DNA of 56,835 nucleotides, taken from NCBI GenBank assembly GCA_964650385.1, contig CAZYTP010000005.1, forward strand, positions 1 through 56,835, written 5' to 3'. The notes beneath the pieces are model-generated. The model had not been told where the DNA came from and did not search any database. It saw only the letters and a program-made list of their open reading frames with translations. The translations under genes and the position numbers were made by a program. This document shows, in pieces, positions 25,955 through 33,139 of this stretch. The first letter of the stretch is position 1, and each line of letters begins with the position of its first letter. This stretch comes from JAUSPI01 sp964650385. GTDB taxonomy: Bacteria; Desulfobacterota; Syntrophia; Syntrophales; JADFWA01.

Positions 25955-26028
25955 GAAGCTCCCCTGCAGCAAGCTACGGGGAACAAAGTAATTCGAAGAA
26001 TAATGCGCTCGCTGTTCAGTTCATACAG
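25955..26028. repeat. GC-rich hairpin repeat with GCGCTCGCTGTTCAGTTCA tail, copy 2
   Basis: The hairpin CTCCCCTGCAGCAAGC..ACGGGG is followed by a 20-base insert and then ATGCGCTCGCTGTTCAGTTCA, as at 4672-4722. The end of the repeat supplies the stop codon (TGA, 26023-26021) of the lipoprotein gene. Confidence 0.6.
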
Positions 26029-26620
26029 CATCAGGGCCATCAGGCAGTGTTTCTATTGCCTTTTTTACCACTTCCTCAAGAGCCTTTTCATAAACCTGAC
26101 ATGATTTCATTTCAAGTTCTTTCTGAGAAAATCCATAGCACTTCTTCACTACTCTATAATGTGAACCCCAAAGTGTCTCACCTGTCTTCGCACTTCTTAA
26201 TTCAAAAGAAACGGAAACCGCCGTGGGGGCATAAAAATAAACGAAAGAGGTTTTCCACTCAGTCAGGGTACAATACATCACAGCACCAACACCAAGCAAT
26301 TCCCCCATTGCTTTAGGCGGTATCTTTCCTGCCACATATTCCGCATTTTTTTTATAAACTTTAGAGAGCTTTTCGTCAACAAATTCTAACGGTATTTTTG
26401 GATAACCTTTAAAATATAGTTCTTCAAATATCTTTTTTCGCAGAATTTGGGCTGCTTGGGTATCAGACGTCTTATTATCTACGGGCATCACTGCAACAAG
26501 CCTTGGGCTCTTCTCCTTGGAAGGAGGAACAACCGGAGAGGAAAATCTTGACCAGCAACCGGAAATAAAACAGACAATTACTAATAGACAAAAAGCACTT
26601 TTTATCCTTTTAAGAAACAT
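26021..26620 (-). CDS. GNA1162/DUF799-family lipoprotein
   Basis: This 199-residue protein has a lipoprotein signal (lipobox ISGC at about residues 20-23) and then the DUF799 pattern RLVAVMPVDNKTSDTQAAQ, YFKGYPKIPLEFVDEKL and GAVMYCTLTEWKTSFVYFY. The Neisseria relative GNA1162 is an outer-membrane lipoprotein whose fold resembles TolB N-domains; its role is thought to involve secretion or transport. The ATG at 26620 follows GAGG at seven bases; the GTG at 26626 is less well placed. DUF799 genes often go with CsgG-like proteins; here the next upstream gene codes for a different exported protein. The stop is formed by a dispersed repeat. Confidence 0.85.
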   Translation of the reverse strand: MFLKRIKSAFCLLVIVCFISGCWSRFSSPVVPPSKEKSPRLVAVMPVDNKTSDTQAAQILRKKIFEELYFKGYPKIPLEFVDEKLSKVYKKNAEYVAGKIPPKAMGELLGVGAVMYCTLTEWKTSFVYFYAPTAVSVSFELRSAKTGETLWGSHYRVVKKCYGFSQKELEMKSCQVYEKALEEVVKKAIETLPDGPDAV

Positions 26621-26634
26621 TTGCACACCTCAAC

Positions 26635-27528
26635 TCATCTATATAATCTCAGCTCAATGTTTTCTGGGCTGATGTTAGTTATATCAAGTGAAAAGCCACT
26701 AAATTTTTGGGCAGAAAGCTGATCAGCAAGAGATTGGGCACTTCCACGTATATTTAAATCCAATTTAACTGCATCCGATTCTATCCTCCGCGGGCAAACA
26801 TCTGTTATTCCGCTTACTTCTGTCTTTAATACTTCTATAAATTGAACGAAATCGGAGCAACTTTTCATTCCTCGAACAGTCATGGCAACCACTGCGGTTG
26901 AACTAATTTCTTCTTGCCACTTTGCTATAATCTGTGATTCCAAAAGATTTGCCAGTTTCGTGGCGGCTTTTTCAATGGCTTCAGACCCTCCGGTCAGATC
27001 ATCCATATGAATAGTTATCTCCTGTACACTTGCCGAAGCTACGACAACACCGTCATTCACCTTTATAGCTTTGGCGGTAAGGGTGGACTGAAAAGATTTC
27101 ATGGTAGTACCGGCCACGTTCCCCGTACATTTCACCAAGGCTTTCCCCGTAATGATAAGTTCGGCACCTCCCTGGTTTCCTAAAGATACAGCACCCTCGT
27201 CACTCAAATCTCCAAACTGATAAAACTTCTCAAAATCAAATGCACCCGCCGGAATTGAATAATCAACAAAGGTAAACCCCTTCTCTGAAAACCTGGCTCT
27301 GATAACACCATCACAAATCGTACCCCAACGGTAGCCGGAATAATCCTGCCCTACGTTCTGTTCTGCAATAAGAACCATGGTTCTCGGCATCTCCTTATTG
27401 ACCAGAAAACTCCCGTCTTCCGCATAGACCATCCGGATTTCAACTCCATTTCCGGCAACATAGGCATATGAATACCAAAGGCCACAAACAATAAAAAAAA
27501 TAATTGCGAGAAAAGATGCTTTTCTCAA
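26635..27528 (-). CDS. exported protein, possible FlgT/LPP20-like
   Basis: This 297-residue protein has a clear signal peptide (about 1-22). The body has a pattern of beta strands with AEDGSF, GGAELIITGKALVK and SFQSTLTAKAIKVNDGVVVASASVQ, which resembles the flagellar-assembly T/LPP20 class of periplasmic proteins, but similarity is weak. The start is TTG at 27528, supported by GGGAGGG upstream at good distance. It ends 14 bases before the lipoprotein start, so the two are likely to be co-translated and may form one envelope complex. The function is unknown. Confidence 0.65.
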   Translation of the reverse strand: MRKASFLAIIFFIVCGLWYSYAYVAGNGVEIRMVYAEDGSFLVNKEMPRTMVLIAEQNVGQDYSGYRWGTICDGVIRARFSEKGFTFVDYSIPAGAFDFEKFYQFGDLSDEGAVSLGNQGGAELIITGKALVKCTGNVAGTTMKSFQSTLTAKAIKVNDGVVVASASVQEITIHMDDLTGGSEAIEKAATKLANLLESQIIAKWQEEISSTAVVAMTVRGMKSCSDFVQFIEVLKTEVSGITDVCPRRIESDAVKLDLNIRGSAQSLADQLSAQKFSGFSLDITNISPENIELRLYR

Positions 27529-27549
27529 ACGAACCCTCCCTGACCGTTA

Positions 27550-27945
27550 TTAATCGTTCTTCAATTTCTCAATTTCTTCCCTGATAACCCTTTCGGCAAT
27601 TTCGGGCACTATCTGTCTGGCAATTTTTTCAGTAATCTCTGATACCTTTTTTGCGATTTTATCATCAAACTCACGATCCCCCAAAACCTCTTCAGGATCT
27701 TCTTCAATAACATCAATCAAATCATAGATCTCTTCATCATCTCTTAATATCCACCCATCTTTGTCCTTAACGGCTTCAAGTTTTTCCTTATCATCACGAA
27801 TTTCATCAATTAAATCAATTATTTCTTCCTCAGGATTTTCTTCATACGATAAATCTTTATCCACTTCCTCTAACTGGTCATAAACAAACGGCGACCCTTC
27901 AACAACGGGTTCTATCCTTTCTTCCGGTTCCTCATCTTTGCCCAT
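27550..27945 (-). CDS. acidic protein of unknown function
   Basis: This 131-residue protein is strongly acidic (runs such as EEPEERIEP, DLIDEIRDD and VIEEDPEE). A C-terminal amphipathic helix is present (about 100-130, ARQIVPEIAERVIREEIEKL). That C-terminal pattern recurs in regulatory proteins of Desulfobacterota, where it follows receiver or PilZ domains, but no such domain is seen here. There is no signal or transmembrane segment. The ATG follows AGGGAGAACATC. It is the first gene of the envelope run and may be a cytoplasmic regulator or chaperone. Confidence 0.65.
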   Translation of the reverse strand: MGKDEEPEERIEPVVEGSPFVYDQLEEVDKDLSYEENPEEEIIDLIDEIRDDKEKLEAVKDKDGWILRDDEEIYDLIDVIEEDPEEVLGDREFDDKIAKKVSEITEKIARQIVPEIAERVIREEIEKLKND

Positions 27946-28050
27946 GATGTTCTCCCTTATCCAATTGAGCTCATTACTTACAATATGGTTTTGACAAGTC
28001 CAACCTTCTTGTTGAAGCTTTCAACGCATCTTGAGGAGAATACGCACGTA

Positions 28051-28893
28051 CTATACATCTTCAACCAGTTTCAAAACTTGTTCGTAAACCCTCCTCTTTG
28101 AAAGGCCTGTTTCCCGGGAAATTACATCTACTATATCTCTTGTCGTAAGTTCGAGATCTTCACGCAATTTTTCAACCCTGCTTCGTATCTCTTCATCCGA
28201 AAACTGACGAGGTGTTTTTTCTTTTCCTGCAACTACAAGAGTAATTTCTCCTTTTACCACCCTTTCTTGCAGAGAGTCCATAATTTTCCTGACATCTCCC
28301 CTTAATATTTCTTCAAAAACCTTTGTCAACTCTCTGGAAACAACTACTTCCCTGTTCCCCATAATTTTTTCTATATCTCGAAGTGTAGAAACCAGCCTGT
28401 TAGGAGACTCATAAAAAACCATCGTTCTGCTCTCATCCTTCAGTAATTCTAAATACTGTCTTCTCTTATTTGCTCTGGAAGGCAAAAATCCATTAAAAAC
28501 AAAATGGTCCATTGGCAGACCGGAAACACTCAGTGCCGTTATCACGGCAGATATGCCGGGAACAGGAACAACCTTGATATGGTTTTCAATTGCTTTATTC
28601 AACAAGATATATCCAGGATCTGATATGCCGGGAGTTCCGGCATCAGACACATAAGCCACATTCATCCCGTCACTAATCCTGGAAATCAAAAAATTGCTTT
28701 TTTCTAACTCATTATGATCATAAAGGCTGGTAAGTTGAGTACGAATTTGATACGCGTTTAACAGTTTCTTTGTCCTGCGGGTATCTTCTGCCGCAATAAG
28801 CTGGACTTCCCTTAGTATCCTCAGCGCCCTGAGGGTTATATCCTCCAGATTACCTATAGGAGTTGAAACAATATATAATGTTCCTTTTTCCAT
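28051..28893 (-). CDS. rsmI: 16S rRNA 2'-O-ribose C1402 methyltransferase RsmI
   Basis: This 280-residue tetrapyrrole-methylase-fold enzyme uses SAM to methylate 16S rRNA at C1402. The family start is GTLYIVSTPIGNLEDITLRAL; further markers are AAEDTRRTKKLL, YVSDAGTPGISDPG and FNGFLPSR. It is the last gene of the ffh-rsmI cluster. The spacer to yraN is 24 bases and is made of a short AAGTTT-type repeat that leaves no clear Shine-Dalgarno in front of the ATG. Confidence 0.96.
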   Translation of the reverse strand: MEKGTLYIVSTPIGNLEDITLRALRILREVQLIAAEDTRRTKKLLNAYQIRTQLTSLYDHNELEKSNFLISRISDGMNVAYVSDAGTPGISDPGYILLNKAIENHIKVVPVPGISAVITALSVSGLPMDHFVFNGFLPSRANKRRQYLELLKDESRTMVFYESPNRLVSTLRDIEKIMGNREVVVSRELTKVFEEILRGDVRKIMDSLQERVVKGEITLVVAGKEKTPRQFSDEEIRSRVEKLREDLELTTRDIVDVISRETGLSKRRVYEQVLKLVEDV

Positions 28894-28917
28894 GGTTTCA
28901 AGTTTCGCGTTTAAAGT
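28894..28917. repeat. AAGTTT-type array forming the yraN-rsmI spacer
   Basis: The whole spacer reads TTTCAAGTTTCGCGTTTAAA, like the arrays at 34472-34519, 34673-34701 and 40353-40393. It replaces the ribosome site expected before rsmI. Confidence 0.5.
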
Positions 28918-29286
28918 TTAATACATCAGATCAAAAGCATTTTTAATAAGTTTTACCTCGCTGCCTTCAGGTAAAATTTTAACCGCCGCAACATCAAATC
29001 TTGCGCGGCAGTCCTGAAACTGTTTTTCCTTCAAATAATTCAATGCTATTTTTGAAATTTTCATTTTCTTGCTATGCCCAACTGACTCCTCCGGATAACC
29101 GTATTTAGCCGATCTCCTGCTTCTGACTTCTACAAATACTATGACATTTCTATCTATTGCAACAATATCAATCTCTCCAAAAACGCACCTGTAATTCCTT
29201 TGAACAATTCTGTACCCTTCTTTTTCCAGGTAATCAGCCGCAATATTTTCACCCAGTTTACCTGTCTGAATTTTAGTATTAGCCAT
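28918..29286 (-). CDS. YraN/UPF0102 endonuclease-fold protein
   Basis: This 122-residue protein has a restriction-endonuclease-like fold. The PD-(D/E)XK-type site is visible as FGEIDIVAIDRNVIVFVEVRSRR (about residues 39-61: E, D, E-X-R). The N-terminal motif GKLGENIAADYLEKEGY is conserved. The ATG at 29286 follows GGTGAAAAGA; an in-frame start at 29337 adds 17 residues not typical of the family. The gene is usually between rnhB and rsmI, as here. The biological role is still unclear. Confidence 0.9.
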   Translation of the reverse strand: MANTKIQTGKLGENIAADYLEKEGYRIVQRNYRCVFGEIDIVAIDRNVIVFVEVRSRRSAKYGYPEESVGHSKKMKISKIALNYLKEKQFQDCRARFDVAAVKILPEGSEVKLIKNAFDLMY

Positions 29287-29379
29287 TCTTTTCACCGGGA
29301 GCGCATCCCGCAAGGGGGCGCAATATAAAACAAACATATTCCTTGCCGGGAAGCCGCCCCGCTCTGTGGGCGGGGAGCT
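29287..29379. repeat. tandem GC-rich hairpins between rnhB and yraN
   Basis: Two hairpin-forming blocks are present: GGGAGCGCATCCC at about 29298-29312, and GCCGCCCCGC...GCGGGGAGC at 29351-29378. The second block overlaps the end of rnhB. Similar GC-rich hairpins occur at 4672 and 25955. Possible roles are transcript processing or weak termination. Confidence 0.45.
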
Positions 29380-29988
29380 TCACAAATAGAGGTATTCCTT
29401 TACCCCCTTGAAAGATCTTCTGTGAATTTTACAGCACCCATATTTCTTTATGGCCTCGCGATGTTCAAGAGTGCCATACCCCTTATTTTTAAGAAAATTA
29501 TACTGCGGGAATTGACGATGATATATCTCCATTATTTTATCTCTGGATACCTTGGCAATAATAGAAGCTGAAGCTATTGAAATACTCAGGGAATCTCCTT
29601 TGCGAATGGCCTGCTGCGGGATGGATACGTTAATATTATTGATACCATCAATTAGAAAATAATCGACGGCAAGGGAAAGATTTGTAACCGCCTCTTCCAT
29701 TGCCATTAATGTTGCCTGAAGAATATTTATGGAATCAATGACAGAGGATTCTACAACACCTAACCCAACTGAAAGGGCATCATTATTTATTGTTTCGTAT
29801 AGTCTTTCTCTCTTTTTGGGAGAAAGTTGTTTTGAATCACGAATTTCATCATTCTTATAGCTTGGGGGAAGAACTACGGCCGCTGCAACAACAGGACCTG
29901 ACAGAGGACCCCTCCCCGCCTCATCAACACCAGCCACAACCTGAAAGCCGCTACGATGAGCACTCAGTTCAAAACTGTACATAGTCAT
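29380..29988 (-). CDS. rnhB: ribonuclease HII
   Basis: RNase HII removes ribonucleotides and RNA from RNA-DNA hybrids. The 202-residue protein has the catalytic DEAGRG motif (VVAGVDEAGRGPLSGP, about 18-33), a later acidic residue in LIDGINN and DKIMEIYHRQFPQY in the C-terminal part. Starts at ATG 29988 or 29982 are both possible; neither has a strong ribosome site because an array fills the upstream spacer. Confidence 0.95.
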   Translation of the reverse strand: MTMYSFELSAHRSGFQVVAGVDEAGRGPLSGPVVAAAVVLPPSYKNDEIRDSKQLSPKKRERLYETINNDALSVGLGVVESSVIDSINILQATLMAMEEAVTNLSLAVDYFLIDGINNINVSIPQQAIRKGDSLSISIASASIIAKVSRDKIMEIYHRQFPQYNFLKNKGYGTLEHREAIKKYGCCKIHRRSFKGVKEYLYL

Positions 29989-29990
29989 TA

Positions 29991-30090
29991 AAAGTGCCTA
30001 AAGTTTGAAGTGCCTAAAGTGAGCTAAAGTTATGGATCACATTATTAACTTTAGGCACTTTAGTTCACTTTAGACATTTTAGCTCACTTT
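29991..30090. repeat. CTAAAGT-type array between rplS and rnhB
   Basis: This is the clearest copy of the family: left arm AAGTGCCTAAAGTTTGAAG and AAGTGAGCTAAAGTTATGG, right arm AACTTTAGGCACTTTAG, TTCACTTTAGACATTTTAG and CTCACTTT. The arms are inverted around ATCACATTATT. It can form a long AT-rich hairpin in the polycistronic RNA. Confidence 0.65.
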
Positions 30091-30091
30091 C

Positions 30092-30439
30092 TTACCTTCT
30101 ATCGGCTTCTTTAATCCTTGCCTTTTTGCCTCTAAGTCCTCTCAGATAGTACAGTCTGGAACGCCTAACTTTTCCTTTTCTCACAACCTCGACCCTGTCT
30201 ATTATAGGCGAATGAAGGGGGAAAGTTCTTTCAACACCTACACCATATGACATTTTCCTCACAGTAAAACTTGCCCGGTTACTTCCTCCTCTTTTCCTTA
30301 TTACAACTCCTTCAAAAACCTGTATTCTCTCTTTCTGACCTTCGACAATTTTCGCATACACCTTAACGGTATCACCTGATTTAAAATAGGGGATATCTAA
30401 TCTAATCTGTTCTTTTTCAAGCATTTCAAGTCTATTCAT
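30092..30439 (-). CDS. rplS: 50S ribosomal protein L19
   Basis: This 115-residue L19 sits at the subunit interface. It has the family segments FKSGDTVKVYAKIVEGQKERIQ, EGVVIRKRGGSNRASFTVRK and GVGVERTFPLHSP. The position after trmD and the RNA methyltransferase is the usual order. The ATG has GGAG about 14 bases upstream. Confidence 0.97.
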   Translation of the reverse strand: MNRLEMLEKEQIRLDIPYFKSGDTVKVYAKIVEGQKERIQVFEGVVIRKRGGSNRASFTVRKMSYGVGVERTFPLHSPIIDRVEVVRKGKVRRSRLYYLRGLRGKKARIKEADRR

Positions 30440-30445
30440 TTCTTT

Positions 30446-31009
30446 CTAACTCCTCTCTCCTAACAATCTATCCAATACAACGGCCACTGCAGATCGAACA
30501 GACATGTGGTTATAATTCGACGGTCCTTTGATCGGTTCAAGAAAAAAATCGGCATCCCCAATTACACCACTGGCAATACCCCAACCTGTCCCAAAAACCA
30601 GAAGGCAGGGATTCTGACTTTTCGCTATACTTCTTTTCAATTCTGCGAATTTTGTCAACTTTCCCCGAAGCTCTGCACCCGTTACCACAAGCCTGACCTT
30701 ATTTTTTGATTCTGCCGAGATATCTTCCAATACCTCTTCGAGGGTACCTTTTAAGTCGACAATATCCATCGCTTCTTTCCTCAATGGATTATAAGAAGCG
30801 CCATACCCCCTTTGCCAGTGACGTATTATCCGTCTAACCAGCTCTCTCTGTTCTTCAACCGGCGTAACTATATAAAATCGTTTTATGCCGTAAGTCTTCG
30901 CGGATCTGGATATATCATGTATATCCATATTGGTAACCGCGGTTGTAATAACATCTCCTTTTTTATTATAAACAGGATAATGTAAAAGAGCGATATAAAT
31001 ATTTCCCAT
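30446..31009 (-). CDS. SPOUT-class RNA methyltransferase (PF09936-type)
   Basis: This 187-residue protein matches the family of small SAM-dependent RNA methyltransferases found between trmD and rplS in Desulfobacterota and Aquificae. Visible features are IYIALLHYPVYNK at the start, TAVTNMDIHDISRSAKTYGI, and a SPOUT-like C-terminal knot with FGTGWGI and PIKGPSNYNHMSVRSA. The target nucleotide is not established. It lies 6 bases before rplS. Confidence 0.88.
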   Translation of the reverse strand: MGNIYIALLHYPVYNKKGDVITTAVTNMDIHDISRSAKTYGIKRFYIVTPVEEQRELVRRIIRHWQRGYGASYNPLRKEAMDIVDLKGTLEEVLEDISAESKNKVRLVVTGAELRGKLTKFAELKRSIAKSQNPCLLVFGTGWGIASGVIGDADFFLEPIKGPSNYNHMSVRSAVAVVLDRLLGERS

Positions 31010-31074
31010 TATACTATACAGAAGACAGTAGTAAGAATCCGGAACGGAAGTGAAATGTTTTTCCCTCTATCTTC

Positions 31075-31821
31075 TCACTCCTTGCTCCTGTCTGCCGCTT
31101 TAAGTTCTTCAAGGATTTTTCTATCCTCCTCCGATAACTCCACATTTGTCAACAAATCAGGTCTTCTCGTAAGCGTCCTCTTAAGGGATTCCCTACGCCT
31201 CCATTTATTAATCTCATTATGATTTCCCGAGAGAAGCACATCGGGAACCCCCCACCCCCTATATTCTCTTGGACGCGTATAATGGGGATATTCCAGGAGG
31301 CCTGTTGAAAAAGAATCAAGCAAAGCAGATTCTCTATTACTCAAAACGCCTGGAATCAAACGGGAAACTGCATCAACCACAATCATGGCCGGCAACTCCC
31401 CTCCGGTCAGGACATAATCACCCGTCGAAATCTCCCTGTCTACAAGATTCGCTCTTATCCTTTCATCCACGCCTTCATAATGACCACAGATAAGAACAAC
31501 GTGAGAAAACCGGGATAGTTCTTCTGCAACCCCCTGATTGAAGGTCTCGCCCTGAGGTGTCAGTAAAACAACGGATGCATCTGACCTCACCGGGACAACA
31601 GACTCTACTGCCCTTACAACCGGTTCCACCTTCATAACCATTCCACCACCGCCGCCATAGGGATAATCATCGCACATCTTGTGCTTCCCTTCAGCATAGC
31701 TGCGGATGTCATGAAGATTTATTTCTATCAATCCTTTTTCGAGGGCTTTTTTTAAGAGGCTGTCATTGAAAGGGGATTCAAACATTCCGGGAAAAAGAGA
31801 AAAAATATCAAACCTGATCAT
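31075..31821 (-). CDS. trmD: tRNA (guanine-37-N1)-methyltransferase TrmD
   Basis: TrmD makes m1G37, which prevents frameshifting. The 248-residue SPOUT enzyme shows LFPGMFESPF, DYPYGGGGGMVMK (substrate loop), ICGHYEGVDER and the knot segment STGDYVLTGGELPAM. The C-terminal tRNA-binding helix region is complete. It follows rimM by six bases. Confidence 0.97.
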   Translation of the reverse strand: MIRFDIFSLFPGMFESPFNDSLLKKALEKGLIEINLHDIRSYAEGKHKMCDDYPYGGGGGMVMKVEPVVRAVESVVPVRSDASVVLLTPQGETFNQGVAEELSRFSHVVLICGHYEGVDERIRANLVDREISTGDYVLTGGELPAMIVVDAVSRLIPGVLSNRESALLDSFSTGLLEYPHYTRPREYRGWGVPDVLLSGNHNEINKWRRRESLKRTLTRRPDLLTNVELSEEDRKILEELKAADRSKE

Positions 31822-31827
31822 AGTCTG

Positions 31828-32328
31828 TTACAAACCTTCAAGCAGTCTGACAACCATCCTGCCATTTTTTATATCTATTTTCCGGACTACGTCAGCTATC
31901 GCAGGCAAAAGAATTTCTTTTTCTGCGCCGGTGCACACATAAACATCGTTACTACCCGTGGGTAAAATACTCTCGACCCTACCGATAATCTCACCATCTT
32001 CAGTAACAACCTCAAGTCCAATAATATCCCGCCAGTAATATTCATCTCCTGATAACTTTTCCAGTTTTTCAGAAGATACTGAAACCTGACATCCTACCAG
32101 TGCGCGCGCAGCAACAATATTTTCCACACCTTCAAGTTCAAGTAAAAAGTGTTTTTTGTTGATTTTGATATTTTTTATCTTTTTGAGGTTAGTCTCTTGT
32201 TTTTCAAGCCCTACATAAACCTCCTTCAGTGATTCAAGTATCGTGTTCGATTCCAGATACAAAATCACCTTCATACAGCCGCCAAGCCCATGAGGTTTAA
32301 CAATTTTGCCTATCTCAAAAAAATCCAT
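31828..32328 (-). CDS. rimM: ribosome maturation factor RimM
   Basis: RimM helps assemble the 30S head and binds S19. The 166-residue protein has the N-terminal beta-barrel start FEIGKIVKPHGLGG and the C-terminal PRC-barrel (about 95-165, EYYWRDIIGLEVVTEDGEIIG). It is located between khpA and trmD in the usual order. Confidence 0.95.
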   Translation of the reverse strand: MDFFEIGKIVKPHGLGGCMKVILYLESNTILESLKEVYVGLEKQETNLKKIKNIKINKKHFLLELEGVENIVAARALVGCQVSVSSEKLEKLSGDEYYWRDIIGLEVVTEDGEIIGRVESILPTGSNDVYVCTGAEKEILLPAIADVVRKIDIKNGRMVVRLLEGL

Positions 32329-32349
32329 AAATCAAGAGGCTTGTACTTT

Positions 32350-32580
32350 TTATTCAAGAATCTCCAATACTGTCCTTTTGCGAAGCTTAGCTGATGCCGC
32401 ACTCAAAATTGTCCTCATAGCCTTTGCGGTTTTTCCCTGTTTGCCAATAACCTTGCCTAGGTCTTCCTTTGCGACTCTCAGTTCAAGCACGGAAGTCTTT
32501 TCACCTTCTATTTCGGAAACCTCTACCACTTCCGGGCTATCTACCAATGCTTGAGCAATGTACTTTACCAAATCTTTCAT
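32350..32580 (-). CDS. khpA: KH-domain RNA-binding protein KhpA
   Basis: This 76-residue single KH-domain protein carries the GXXG loop as GKQG (VIGKQGKTAKAMR). KhpA partners with KhpB in some bacteria and binds many RNAs; its presence between rpsP and rimM is conserved. The ATG at 32580 follows GGAGGG at seven bases; an upstream GTG at 32595 is not needed. Confidence 0.94.
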   Translation of the reverse strand: MKDLVKYIAQALVDSPEVVEVSEIEGEKTSVLELRVAKEDLGKVIGKQGKTAKAMRTILSAASAKLRKRTVLEILE

Positions 32581-32735
32581 AATAACACCCTCCACCGGTT
32601 ATTTGTAATATGAACTGTTTGATAGACGATAACTCGAGCAATCATTTGAAAATCCCCACACCAAACCTGCGGGAGATCCACTCGCGATTCATTTTCAGCA
32701 ACTATTCAATTCAGACTGCCTCAATTCTTTTCAGC

Positions 32736-32978
32736 TTACAATAATCCCCTTTTTTTAAGTAACTGGGAGACGGTCAATGTTGGCTTGGCACCCTTTGATA
32801 GCCAATCGACAATACGATCCTCTTTAAAGTTGACCTCTGCCGGATCCTTCTTAGGATCATAATTCCCAACAATTTCAATAAATCTTCCATCTCTGGGAGA
32901 TTCGACATCAGCAACAACAATTCTGTAAAAAGGTTTCTTTTTTGCACCCATTCGTGCCAATCTTATTTTTACTGCCAT
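32736..32978 (-). CDS. rpsP: 30S ribosomal protein S16
   Basis: This 80-residue S16 has MAVKIRLARMGAKKKPFYRI at the N-terminus and RDGRFIEIVGNYDPKK. The ATG at 32978 is preceded by AGGAGGTGA with a slightly long 12-base spacer. It lies 156 bases before khpA and 161 bases after ffh. Confidence 0.97.
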   Translation of the reverse strand: MAVKIRLARMGAKKKPFYRIVVADVESPRDGRFIEIVGNYDPKKDPAEVNFKEDRIVDWLSKGAKPTLTVSQLLKKRGLL

Positions 32979-33139
32979 TTATTAACTATATCACCTCCTG
33001 AAAAATATTCTAAAACAATTATAAATACCCATTCATCAGCAAGACCAAGAAAAGCAAATTATTCCTAAGTCTTTGTTTTTATTAAAAAAAGCCAACAACA
33101 ACCAATTCCCTTCGTCCTTCTAACATATATTGCATATTA

